Of a stretch of 64,000 nt of DNA, positions 30,071 to 38,746 are shown piece by piece. A program made the position numbers and the translations under genes. The stretch is from Streptomyces halstedii (GTDB taxonomy: Bacteria > Actinomycetota > Actinomycetes > Streptomycetales > Streptomycetaceae). Position 1 is the stretch's first letter; the number at the start of each line of letters is the position of its first letter. The stretch spans positions 62,001-126,000 of the forward strand of contig JOAZ01000014.1 in NCBI GenBank assembly GCA_000720535.1, in the 5' to 3' direction. The notes below the pieces were generated by a model. That model saw only the letters and a list, made by a program, of their open reading frames with translations. It was not told the origin of the DNA and made no database searches.

Positions 30071-31765
30071 ATGGCCACCACCGAACAGCCCCCTGCCGTG
30101 ACGCCCCGCCGCAAGGTCAGCCGGCACCGTGGCGAGGGCCAGTGGGCCATGGGGCACTTCACTCCGCTCAACGGGAACGAGCAGTTCAAGAAGGACGACG
30201 ACAGTCTCAACGTGCGGACGCGCATTGAGACGATCTACTCCAAGCGCGGGTTCGACTCGATCGACCCGAACGACCTGCGCGGACGGATGCGCTGGTGGGG
30301 CCTCTACACGCAGCGCCGGGCGGGCATCGACGGCGGCAAGACCGCGGTGCTGGAGCCCGAGGAGCTGGAGGACTCCTACTTCATGATGCGGGTGCGCATC
30401 GACGGCGGAAGCCTGACGACCGCTCAACTGCGGGCGATCGGCGAGGTGTCCGAGGAGTACGCGCGCGGTACGGCCGACATCACCGACCGTCAGAACGTCC
30501 AGATGCACTGGGTCCGCATCGAGGACGTTCCCGCGATCTGGGAGAAGCTGGAGGCCGTCGGGCTCTCCACCACCGAGGCCTGCGGCGACTGCCCGCGTGT
30601 GATCATCGGCTCGCCGGTGGCCGGCATCGCGGCCGACGAGATCATCGACGGCACCCCCGCGGTGGACGAGATCCACGAGCGGTACATCGGCAGCCCGGAG
30701 TTCTCCAACCTGCCGCGCAAGTTCAAGACCGCGATCTCCGGCTCCCCCGTCCAGGACGTGGTGCACGAGATCAACGACATCGCGTTCGTCGGGGTCGAGC
30801 ACCCCGAGCACGGCCCCGGCTTCGACCTCTGGGTCGGCGGCGGGCTCTCCACCAACCCGCGACTGGCCGAACGCCTGGGCGCCTGGGTGCCGTTGGACGA
30901 GGTCGCGGACGTCTGGGCCGGTGTCGTCGGGATCTTCCGCGACTACGGATACCGTCGGCTGCGCAACCGCGCCCGGCTGAAGTTCCTGGTCGCCGACTGG
31001 GGCGTGGAGAAGTTCCGTCAGGTGCTTCAGGACGAGTACCTGAAGCGTCCGCTGCTGGACGGTCCCGCCCCCGCCGAGCCCTCCTCCCGCTGGCGCGACC
31101 ACGTCGGCGTCCACCGCCAGCGGGACGGCCGCTTCTACGTGGGCTTCGCCCCGCGCGTGGGACGGGTGGACGGATCCACCCTGGCCAAGATCGCGGAGCT
31201 GGCCGAGGCACACGGCTCGGGCCGGGTGCGGACCACGGTCGAGCAGAAGATGATCATCCTCGATGTGGAGCGGGACCGGGTGGAGTCGCTGACCGCGGGG
31301 CTGGAGGCGCTGGACTTCCAGGTCCACCCCTCCCCGTTCCGGCGCGGCACGATGGCCTGCACCGGGATCGAGTTCTGCAAGCTCGCGATCGTCGAGACGA
31401 AGGCGCGCGGCGCCGCGCTCATCGACGAACTGGAGCGCCGCCTCCCGGACTTCGACGAGCCGCTCACCATCAACATCAACGGCTGCCCCAACGCGTGCGC
31501 CCGCATCCAGACCGCCGACATCGGACTCAAGGGCCAGCTCATGCTGGACGCCGACGGCAAGCAGGTCGAGGGCTACCAGGTGCACCTCGGTGGCGCGCTG
31601 GGCCTGGACGCCGGCTTCGGCCGCAAGGTCCGCGGCCTGAAGGTGACCTCGGACGAACTCCCCGACTACGTCGAGCGGGTCCTCGGCAGGTTCCAGGAGG
31701 AGCGCGAGGACGGGGAGCGCTTCGCCACCTGGGCGGCCCGCGCCTCGGCGGAGTCCCTGTCATGA
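30071..31765 (+). CDS. sirA: Ferredoxin-sulfite reductase (SirA/NirA type)
   Basis: 564 residues. Two NirA half-repeats hold siroheme and one [4Fe-4S] cluster. The cluster cysteines are C430, C436 (MACTGIEFCK) and C472, C476 (NGCPNACAR). Tyr79 (WWGLYTQ) and Cys171 (EACGDCP) lie where mycobacterial SirA/NirA has its unusual Tyr-Cys cross-link. It reduces sulfite to sulfide with six electrons from ferredoxin. Start ATG 30071 has GAAGGA upstream. It heads an operon with overlapping starts through APS reductase, so sulfite rather than nitrite is the substrate. Confidence 0.95.
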   Translation: MATTEQPPAVTPRRKVSRHRGEGQWAMGHFTPLNGNEQFKKDDDSLNVRTRIETIYSKRGFDSIDPNDLRGRMRWWGLYTQRRAGIDGGKTAVLEPEELEDSYFMMRVRIDGGSLTTAQLRAIGEVSEEYARGTADITDRQNVQMHWVRIEDVPAIWEKLEAVGLSTTEACGDCPRVIIGSPVAGIAADEIIDGTPAVDEIHERYIGSPEFSNLPRKFKTAISGSPVQDVVHEINDIAFVGVEHPEHGPGFDLWVGGGLSTNPRLAERLGAWVPLDEVADVWAGVVGIFRDYGYRRLRNRARLKFLVADWGVEKFRQVLQDEYLKRPLLDGPAPAEPSSRWRDHVGVHRQRDGRFYVGFAPRVGRVDGSTLAKIAELAEAHGSGRVRTTVEQKMIILDVERDRVESLTAGLEALDFQVHPSPFRRGTMACTGIEFCKLAIVETKARGAALIDELERRLPDFDEPLTININGCPNACARIQTADIGLKGQLMLDADGKQVEGYQVHLGGALGLDAGFGRKVRGLKVTSDELPDYVERVLGRFQEEREDGERFATWAARASAESLS

Positions 31766-31941
31766 GCGGGCGGGCCGCTCCGTTCCACTGCCCCTACTGC
31801 GGCGAGGAGGACCTGCGTCCGCACGAGGCCGGACACGGCGCCTGGGAATGCGCCTCCTGCAATCGCGCGTTCCAGCTGAGGTTCCTGGGCCTGCTGGCCC
31901 GGGGCCTGACGGCCGACGACCGTGAAGGGGACGGGACATGA
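31762..31941 (+). CDS. Small zinc-ribbon protein in the sulfite reductase operon
   Basis: 59 residues, overlapping sirA by four bases (ATGA) and cysH by four bases (ATGA). It has CPYC (10-13) and CASC (30-33), a four-cysteine metal site, followed by an aromatic/leucine helix (FQLRFLGLLARGL). I do not recognise a characterised homologue. Small proteins of this kind appear between sirA and cysH in other Streptomyces, as I recall. It could be a chaperone, redox partner or regulator of the reductases. Confidence 0.85.
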   Translation: MSGRAAPFHCPYCGEEDLRPHEAGHGAWECASCNRAFQLRFLGLLARGLTADDREGDGT

Positions 31942-32654
31942 CGGATACTCTGCACACCCGTGAACGCACCGACGAGGAGCTGCGGGAGCTGGCCGAGCGT
32001 GCCGGGCGCGAGCTGGAGGACGCCTCCGCGCTCGACGTCCTGACGTGGGCCACCGAGACCTTCGGCAGCCGCTTCTGCGTCACCTCCTCCATGGAGGACG
32101 CGGTCGTCGCCCACCTCGCCTCCCGGGTACTGCCCGGTGTGGACGTGGTGTTCCTCGACACCGGCTACCACTTCGAGGAGACGATCGGGACCCGGGACGC
32201 GGTCGAGGCCGTGATGGACGTCAACCTCATCACCCTGACGCCCCGTCAGTCGGTGGCCGAGCAGGACGCCGAGTACGGGCCGAAGCTGCACGACCGGAAC
32301 CCCGACCTGTGCTGCGCGCTGCGCAAGGTCGCCCCGCTCCAGGAGGGCCTCACCGGCTACACCGCCTGGGCGACCGGGCTGCGCCGCGACGAGTCCCCGA
32401 CCCGGGCGAACACCCCGGTGGTCGGCTGGGACGCCAAGCGCCGCAAGGTCAAGGTCTCCCCGATCGCCCGCTGGACCCAGGACGACGTGGACGCCTACGT
32501 CGCCGAACACGGCGTACTGACCAACCCGTTGCTGATGGACGGATACGCCTCCGTCGGCTGCGCGCCCTGCACCCGGCGGGTGCGGGAGGGCGAGGACACG
32601 CGCGCCGGCCGGTGGGCCGGGCGCGGCAAGACGGAATGCGGGCTGCACGGCTGA
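31938..32654 (+). CDS. cysH: Adenylyl-sulfate (APS) reductase, [4Fe-4S] type
   Basis: 238 residues. The iron-sulfur signature of plant/actinobacterial APS reductases is complete: C125-C126 and C208/C211 (GCAPC), with the catalytic nucleophile C234 in the C-terminal TECGLHG. The PP-loop region is SSMEDAVVAHL (50-60). It makes sulfite from APS with thioredoxin. The cysteine pairs mark APS rather than PAPS as substrate, which makes the role of the next gene, APS kinase, a branch rather than an obligatory step. Confidence 0.94.
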   Translation: MTDTLHTRERTDEELRELAERAGRELEDASALDVLTWATETFGSRFCVTSSMEDAVVAHLASRVLPGVDVVFLDTGYHFEETIGTRDAVEAVMDVNLITLTPRQSVAEQDAEYGPKLHDRNPDLCCALRKVAPLQEGLTGYTAWATGLRRDESPTRANTPVVGWDAKRRKVKVSPIARWTQDDVDAYVAEHGVLTNPLLMDGYASVGCAPCTRRVREGEDTRAGRWAGRGKTECGLHG

Positions 32655-32677
32655 TGACGACTGATCAGGAGATATCG

Positions 32678-33223
32678 ATGAGCGTGACGGAGACGGGCGC
32701 CACGGTGTGGCTCACCGGTCTGCCGAGCGCGGGCAAGACCACCATCGCCTACGAGCTGGCCGCCCGGCTGCGGGGTGAGGGCCACCGGGTCGAGGTGCTG
32801 GACGGCGACGAGATCCGGGAGTTCCTCTCCGCGGGCCTCGGCTTCTCCCGCGAGGACCGGCACACCAACGTGGGACGGATCGGTTTCGTCGCCGGGCTGC
32901 TGGCCGCCCACGGGGTGAAGGTGCTCGTCCCGGTCATCGCACCGTACGCCGACAGCCGTGACGCGGTCCGCAAGCGCCATCTGGCCGAGGGCACCACGTA
33001 TCTGGAGGTGCACGTCGCGACCCCCGTCGAGGTGTGCTCGGTACGCGACGTGAAGGGGCTGTACGCCAAGCAGGCGGCGGGCGAACTGCGGGGCCTGACC
33101 GGGGTGGACGACCCCTACGAGGCACCTCAGTCGCCGGACCTGCGGATCGAATCGCACCAGCAGACCGTGCAGGAGTCCGCAGCGGCGCTGCACGCGCTGC
33201 TCACCGAGAGGGGACTGGCGTGA
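32678..33223 (+). CDS. cysC: Adenylylsulfate kinase
   Basis: 181 residues. P-loop GLPSAGKTT, the DGDEIRE motif, and the FSREDRHTNVGRIGFVA and IAPYADSRDAVRKRH segments of APS kinases. The start at 32678 is chosen for its AGGAGA site; an ATG 24 bases earlier overlaps the cysH stop but has no such site. It phosphorylates APS to PAPS. Since the APS reductase uses APS directly, PAPS is probably for sulfotransferases. The stop overlaps the GTG of cysD. Confidence 0.93.
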   Translation: MSVTETGATVWLTGLPSAGKTTIAYELAARLRGEGHRVEVLDGDEIREFLSAGLGFSREDRHTNVGRIGFVAGLLAAHGVKVLVPVIAPYADSRDAVRKRHLAEGTTYLEVHVATPVEVCSVRDVKGLYAKQAAGELRGLTGVDDPYEAPQSPDLRIESHQQTVQESAAALHALLTERGLA

Positions 33224-34155
33224 GCACCGTCGCCATCGTGCCGGAAGGCACCGACCACCCGTACGCGCTCAGCCACCTGGACTCGCTGGAGTCGGAGGCG
33301 GTGCACATCTTCCGTGAGGTGGCGGGTGAGTTCGAGCGGCCGGTGATCCTGTTCTCCGGCGGCAAGGACTCGATCCTGATGCTGCACCTCGCGCTGAAGG
33401 CGTTCGCGCCCGCCGCGATCCCCTTCTCCCTCCTGCACGTGGACACCGGGCACAACTTCCCCGAGGTCCTGGACTACCGCGACCGGACCGTCGAGAAGCA
33501 CGGTCTGCGGCTGCACGTCGCCTCCGTCCAGGAGTACATCGACGCGGGCACCCTGCGCGAGCGCCCCGACGGCACCCGTAACCCGCTCCAGACCGTGCCG
33601 CTCACCGAGGCCATCCAGCGGCACCGCTTCGACGCCGTGTTCGGCGGGGGCCGCCGCGACGAGGAGAAGGCCCGCGCCAAGGAGCGGGTCTTCTCGCTGC
33701 GCGACGAGTTCTCCCAGTGGGACCCCCGCCGCCAGCGGCCCGAACTGTGGCAGCTCTACAACGGCCGGCACGCCCCCGGTGAGCACGTCCGGGTCTTCCC
33801 GATCTCCAACTGGACCGAGCTGGACGTCTGGCAGTACATCGCGCGGGAGGGCATCGAGCTTCCCGGGATCTACTTCGCCCACGACCGCGAGGTCTTCGAC
33901 CGCGACGGCATGTGGCTCACCGCGGGCGACTGGGGCGGCCCCAAGGAGCACGAGAGCGTCGAGCGGCGCCAGGTCCGGTACCGCACCGTCGGCGACATGT
34001 CCTGCACCGGCGCCGTCGACTCCGACGCCACCACCCTGGACGCGGTGATCACCGAGATCGCGGCCTCCCGGCTCACCGAACGCGGGGCCACCCGCGCCGA
34101 CGACAAGATGTCCGAGGCCGCGATGGAGGACCGCAAGCGCGAGGGGTACTTCTAG
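33220..34155 (+). CDS. cysD: Sulfate adenylyltransferase subunit 2
   Basis: 311 residues. PP-loop FSGGKDS near residue 46, and the CysD-specific VFGGGRRDEEKARAKER and DMSCTGAVDSDA segments. GTG 33220 overlaps the cysC stop. It adenylates sulfate with ATP, driven by the GTPase CysN. A 169-bp gap, GC-rich with no clear hairpin, separates it from cysN, wider than the usual tight spacing. Confidence 0.96.
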   Translation: MSTVAIVPEGTDHPYALSHLDSLESEAVHIFREVAGEFERPVILFSGGKDSILMLHLALKAFAPAAIPFSLLHVDTGHNFPEVLDYRDRTVEKHGLRLHVASVQEYIDAGTLRERPDGTRNPLQTVPLTEAIQRHRFDAVFGGGRRDEEKARAKERVFSLRDEFSQWDPRRQRPELWQLYNGRHAPGEHVRVFPISNWTELDVWQYIAREGIELPGIYFAHDREVFDRDGMWLTAGDWGGPKEHESVERRQVRYRTVGDMSCTGAVDSDATTLDAVITEIAASRLTERGATRADDKMSEAAMEDRKREGYF

Positions 34156-34324
34156 GCCCGCCCGGCACCCCGCCTCGCCGCGGCGCCCCGTCGCCCCGGC
34201 CCAGCCACCGGGCACCGCCCCGCCCCGCGACGGCCTCCACCGTCCGAGGGGCGCGGGAGGTGCCCCCGCCCCCGCCACCGGCCCCGCTTCCCGATCCGGC
34301 CTGATCCACACGAGAGGCCCGCCC

Positions 34325-35674
34325 ATGACCCTCACCACCGAGCAGCTCTCGGCCACCACCCTCCTGCGGTTCGCCACCGCGGGCTCCGTCGACGACGGCA
34401 AGTCCACTCTGGTCGGACGCCTCCTGCACGACTCCAAGTCGGTCCTCACCGACCAGCTCGAAGCCGTGGAGCACGCCTCGCGCAACCGTGGCCAGGAGGC
34501 CCCGGACCTCGCCCTGCTCACCGACGGGCTGCGGGCCGAGCGCGAGCAGGGCATCACCATCGACGTGGCCTACCGCTACTTCGCCACCCCCCGCCGCCGC
34601 TTCATCCTCGCCGACACCCCCGGCCATGTGCAGTACACCCGCAACATGGTCACCGGCGCCTCCACCGCGGAGCTCGCCGTGGTCCTGGTCGACGCCCGCA
34701 ACGGGGTCGTCGAGCAGACCCGCAGGCACGCCGCCGTGGCCGCCCTGCTGCGTGTCCCGCACGTCGTCCTCGCCGTCAACAAGATGGACCTCGTGGACTA
34801 CGCGGAGCCGGTCTTCGCCGCGATCGCGAAGGAGTTCACCGCGTACGCCGCCTCGCTGGGCGTCCCGGAGGTCACCGCCGTGCCGATCTCGGCGCTGGCC
34901 GGGGACAACGTGGTGGAGCCCTCCGCCCACATGGACTGGTACGGCGGCCCGACCGTGCTGGAGCACCTGGAGACCGTGCCGGTCAGCCACGACCTCACCG
35001 AGTGCCCGGCCCGCTTCCCCGTGCAGTACGTCATCCGCCCGCAGACCGCCGAGCACCCCGACTACCGGGGATACGCCGGACAGATCGCCTCGGGTGTGCT
35101 GCGGGTCGGCGAGAGCGTCACCGTGCTGCCCTCGGGCCGTACCTCGGCCATCGCCGGCATCGACGCGCTCGGGGAGAGCGTCGACGTGGCCTGGGCGCCG
35201 CAGTCCGTCACCCTGCGGCTCGACGACGACCTGGACATCTCGCGCGGTGACCTGATCGCGCCGAGCGCGGACGCGCCGGGCACCACCCAGGACGTCGAGG
35301 CGACCGTCTGCCACGTGGCGGACCGGCCGCTCGCCGTCGGCCAGCGGGTGCTGCTGAAGCACACCACCCGCACGGTCAAGGCGATCGTCAAGGAGATCCC
35401 CTCGCGGCTCACCCTGGACGACCTCTCCCAGCACGCGGCCCCCGGGCAGCTGGCCGCCAACGACATCGGCCGGGTCGTGGTGCGCACGGCCGAGCCGCTC
35501 GCGCTCGACGCCTACGCCGCCTCCCGGCGTACCGGATCGTTCCTGCTGATCGATCCGTCCGACGGCACGACGCTGACGGCCGGTATGGCGGGCGCGTCGT
35601 TCGGCGCCGCAGGCAAGGACGCCGGGACCGCCGAGGGCACCACGGGCGACGACGACGCGGGGTGGGACTTCTGA
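34325..35674 (+). CDS. cysN: Sulfate adenylyltransferase subunit 1 (GTPase)
   Basis: 449 residues, EF-Tu-like. G1 GSVDDGKST (about 21-29), G3 DTPGH, G4 NKMD, then two beta-barrel domains. It ends after these without a fused APS kinase, consistent with the separate cysC. The last 25 residues are Gly/Asp-rich. It couples GTP hydrolysis to CysD. Confidence 0.96.
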   Translation: MTLTTEQLSATTLLRFATAGSVDDGKSTLVGRLLHDSKSVLTDQLEAVEHASRNRGQEAPDLALLTDGLRAEREQGITIDVAYRYFATPRRRFILADTPGHVQYTRNMVTGASTAELAVVLVDARNGVVEQTRRHAAVAALLRVPHVVLAVNKMDLVDYAEPVFAAIAKEFTAYAASLGVPEVTAVPISALAGDNVVEPSAHMDWYGGPTVLEHLETVPVSHDLTECPARFPVQYVIRPQTAEHPDYRGYAGQIASGVLRVGESVTVLPSGRTSAIAGIDALGESVDVAWAPQSVTLRLDDDLDISRGDLIAPSADAPGTTQDVEATVCHVADRPLAVGQRVLLKHTTRTVKAIVKEIPSRLTLDDLSQHAAPGQLAANDIGRVVVRTAEPLALDAYAASRRTGSFLLIDPSDGTTLTAGMAGASFGAAGKDAGTAEGTTGDDDAGWDF

Positions 35675-35914
35675 TGCGTAGGGACTTCTTCTCGACCTTC
35701 GCGAAGGAGGGCGGCCGGGTCGGCAGCGGCGCCCTCGGCAGCGGTCAGGGCGGGGTCGGGCGATGTGCGGCATGACGTACGCGCACTGCCCGCGCGCCCG
35801 CTCGCACGACCACCCGCACCACCGTCGCAGACGAAGACGACCAGCCGACGACCCGGCCGCGCCCCCGTACCTCCGGGGGACGTGAGGACCGGGCCGACGA
35901 GAGGAAGACCTCCC

Positions 35915-37024
35915 GTGCCAGCCCCTCGCACCACCCTTCGCCGCGGCCTCGCCGCTGCCGCCGCCCTGCCGCTGCTCGCCGTGGCGCTCACCGCCTGCGG
36001 CTACGGTTCCGACGCGGAGGAGGACGACACCAAGAACCTCTCCGCCGGCGGGGAGAAGCTCTCCGCGGACAGCGTGAAGATCGGCTACTTCCCGAACCTC
36101 ACGCACGCCACCGCCCTGGTCGGTATCCAGGAAGGGCTCATCGCCAAGGAGTTGGGCGGCACCTCGGTGAAGCCCTCCACGTTCAACGCCGGGCCCTCCG
36201 AGATCGAGGCGCTCAACGCGGGCTCGATCGACATCGGCTTCATCGGCCCCTCCCCCTCGATCAACGGATACACCAAGTCCAAGGGCCAGAGCCTGCGCAT
36301 CATCGGCGGGTCGGCCTCCGGCGGGGTGAAGCTGGTCGTCAACCCGGACAAGATCAAGTCGCTGGACGATCTCAAGGGCAAGAAGATCGCCACCCCGCAG
36401 CTCGGCAACACCCAGGACGTGGCCTTCCTCAACTGGATCTCCGAGAAGGGCTGGAAGGTCGACGCCCAGAGCGGCAAGGGCGACGTCTCCGTGGTCCGCT
36501 CGGACAACAAGGTGACCCCGGACGCCTACAAGTCCGGTTCCCTGGACGGCGCCTGGGTCCCCGAACCGACCGCCTCCAAGCTGGTCGCCGAGGGCGGCGA
36601 GGTGCTGCTGGACGAGTCCACGCTGTGGCCCGACGACCAGTTCGTGATCACCAACATCATCGTGTCGCAGAAGTTCCTCGACGCGCACCCGGACGTCGTC
36701 GAGGCGGTGCTGCGGGGCACGGTGAACACCAACAAGTGGATCAACGCCAACCCCGAGAAGGCCAAGGCGTCGGCCAACACCGCGCTGGAGAAGCTGAGCG
36801 GCAAGGCGCTGCCGGCCGAGATCCTCGACCCGGCGTGGGAGTCCATCAAGATCACGGACGACCCGCTGGCGGCGACGCTGGACGCACAGGCCCAGCACGC
36901 GGTGAAGGCCGGTCTGCTGGACGAGCCCGACCTCAAGGGCATCTACGACCTGAAGCCGCTGAACAAGATCCTGAAGGCCGCGGGCGAGCCCGAGGTCGCC
37001 GACGCCGGTCTCGGCGTCAAGTAG
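35915..37024 (+). CDS. Sulfonate/taurine-type ABC substrate-binding lipoprotein (SsuA-like)
   Basis: 369 residues. Lipobox LTAC with Cys28, then an SsuA/TauA-like body (VKIGYFPNLTHATALVGIQEG, GSIDIGFIGPSPSINGY, trimmed). GTG start 35915 with GAGAGGAAG upstream; a longer frame is rejected because its N-terminus is Pro/Arg-rich. The anchored protein would capture alkanesulfonates or sulfate esters. The position behind sulfate-reduction genes suggests organosulfur or possibly sulfate uptake. The NMT1/SsuA fold also occurs in nitrate and thiamine systems. Confidence 0.9.
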   Translation: MPAPRTTLRRGLAAAAALPLLAVALTACGYGSDAEEDDTKNLSAGGEKLSADSVKIGYFPNLTHATALVGIQEGLIAKELGGTSVKPSTFNAGPSEIEALNAGSIDIGFIGPSPSINGYTKSKGQSLRIIGGSASGGVKLVVNPDKIKSLDDLKGKKIATPQLGNTQDVAFLNWISEKGWKVDAQSGKGDVSVVRSDNKVTPDAYKSGSLDGAWVPEPTASKLVAEGGEVLLDESTLWPDDQFVITNIIVSQKFLDAHPDVVEAVLRGTVNTNKWINANPEKAKASANTALEKLSGKALPAEILDPAWESIKITDDPLAATLDAQAQHAVKAGLLDEPDLKGIYDLKPLNKILKAAGEPEVADAGLGVK

Positions 37025-37082
37025 CCCGTCCGGCAGGCAACCGGATTCCCGAGAGCACCGAGATCCCCAGGAGGTGACGACC

Positions 37083-37874
37083 ATGGCGACCACCACCCTC
37101 ACCAAGGCCGAGGACCGTGCGACGGTCGAGCACGCCGCTCGTATCACCCACGTCTCCAAGTCCTTCGCAGGCCCCTCGGGGCAGCAGCTGGTCCTGGACG
37201 ACATCACGCTCGATGTCGCCCCGGGCGAGTTCGTCACCCTTCTGGGGGCCTCCGGGTGCGGTAAGTCGACCCTGCTCAACCTGGTGGCCGGACTCGACCG
37301 CCCGAGCGCGGGGTCCATCGAGACCCCCGGCGGGCGGCCGGCCCTGATGTTCCAGGAGCACGCCCTCTTCCCGTGGCTGACCGCGGGCAAGAACATCGAA
37401 CTCGCCCTGCGGCTGCGCGGGGTGGCCAAGTCGGACCGCCGCACGGAGGCGGAGCGGCTGCTCGAACTCGTACGCCTGGGCGGGGCGTACGGCAAGCGGG
37501 TGCACGAGCTGTCGGGCGGGATGCGGCAGCGGGTGGCGATGGCCCGCGCGCTCGCCCAGGACAGCCAACTCCTGCTGATGGACGAGCCGTTCGCGGCGCT
37601 CGATGCCATCACCCGCGATGTGCTGCACGACGAGCTGACCCGTATCTGGCGCGAGACGCACGCCTCGGTGCTCTTCGTCACCCACAACGTGCGCGAGGCG
37701 GTGCGGCTGGCGCAGCGGGTCGTGCTGCTGTCGTCGCGGCCGGGCCGGATCGCCCGTGAGTGGACGGTCGACATCGAGCAGCCGCGCCGTATCGAGGACA
37801 CCGCCGTGGCGGAGCTGTCCGTCGAGATCACCGAAGAACTGCGTGGGGAGATCCGCCGTCATGGCCAGCACTGA
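37083..37874 (+). CDS. ABC importer ATPase (SsuB-like)
   Basis: 263 residues. Walker A GASGCGKST, signature LSGGMRQRV, Walker B LLLMDEPFAALD, H-loop FVTHN. ATG 37083 follows AGGAGGT. It is 58 bp behind the binding protein and overlaps the permease gene by 14 bp. It energises the sulfonate-type importer. Confidence 0.94.
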   Translation: MATTTLTKAEDRATVEHAARITHVSKSFAGPSGQQLVLDDITLDVAPGEFVTLLGASGCGKSTLLNLVAGLDRPSAGSIETPGGRPALMFQEHALFPWLTAGKNIELALRLRGVAKSDRRTEAERLLELVRLGGAYGKRVHELSGGMRQRVAMARALAQDSQLLLMDEPFAALDAITRDVLHDELTRIWRETHASVLFVTHNVREAVRLAQRVVLLSSRPGRIAREWTVDIEQPRRIEDTAVAELSVEITEELRGEIRRHGQH

Positions 37875-38739
37875 CACCAAGCCCGACGATCTGGCCGGGC
37901 TGGAGGCCGGGCTGGACGCCCTGGACGCCGTACAGGTGCGCCGGACCCCGCTCCGCGAGGTCCTGGTGGCCAAGGTCCTGCCTCCGGTGGTCGCGGTGGT
38001 CCTGGTGGTCCTCGTCTGGCAACTACTGGTCTGGGGCGAGGTCACCGACGACTACAAGCTGCCTCCGCCGTCGGCCGTCTGGGACAGCCTGCGGGACATG
38101 TGGCTGAAGGGCACGCTGCTCGAAGTCGTCTGGACGAGCGTCTCGCGCGGTCTGCTCGGCTTCCTGATGGCCGTGGCGATCGGCACGCCGCTGGGCCTGC
38201 TGGTGGCCCGGGTGAAGGTGGTCCGGGCCGCGCTGGGCCCGATCCTGTCGGGGCTCCAGTCGCTTCCCTCGGTGGCGTGGGTGGCCCCGGCGGTGATCTG
38301 GCTCGGCCTCAACGACAAGATGATGTACGCGGTGATCCTGCTGGGCGCGGTGCCGTCCGTCGCCAACGGCCTGGTCTCCGGTGTTGACCAGGTACCGCCG
38401 CTGTTCCTGCGCGCGGGCCGCACCATCGGGGCGACCGGGCTGCGCGGGACCTGGCACATCGTCCTGCCGGCCGCCCTGCCGGGCTACCTGGCGGGGCTCA
38501 AGCAGGGCTGGGCGTTCTCCTGGCGGTCGCTGATGGCCGCCGAGATCATCGCCTCCTCACCCGATCTGGGCCTGGGGCTGGGCCAGTTGCTGGAGAACGG
38601 CCGCAACAACTTCGACATGCCGGGGATCTTCCTGGCCATCCTGCTCATCCTGTTCGTCGGCATCGCGATCGACCTGCTGATCTTCAGTCCGCTGGAGCGC
38701 CGGGTCCTGCGCGGCCGCGGCCTCCTCGTCAAGAACTGA
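37861..38739 (+). CDS. ABC importer permease (SsuC-like)
   Basis: 292 residues. A cytoplasmic N-terminal stretch of about 35 residues, then six membrane segments with the EAA-like loop AGRTIGATGLRGTWHIVLPAALP (trimmed). The ATG lies inside the ATPase gene. It is the channel of the sulfonate-type transporter. No SsuD/TauD-type oxygenase gene is adjacent. Confidence 0.94.
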   Translation: MASTDTKPDDLAGLEAGLDALDAVQVRRTPLREVLVAKVLPPVVAVVLVVLVWQLLVWGEVTDDYKLPPPSAVWDSLRDMWLKGTLLEVVWTSVSRGLLGFLMAVAIGTPLGLLVARVKVVRAALGPILSGLQSLPSVAWVAPAVIWLGLNDKMMYAVILLGAVPSVANGLVSGVDQVPPLFLRAGRTIGATGLRGTWHIVLPAALPGYLAGLKQGWAFSWRSLMAAEIIASSPDLGLGLGQLLENGRNNFDMPGIFLAILLILFVGIAIDLLIFSPLERRVLRGRGLLVKN

Positions 38740-38746
38740 GCCCGCC

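Noticed and set aside
34073-37831. 1252-codon minus-strand frame over the cysN-sulfonate transporter genes
   Set aside because: Antisense shadow, Gly/Val/Arg-rich, no domain; the plus strand encodes recognised enzymes.
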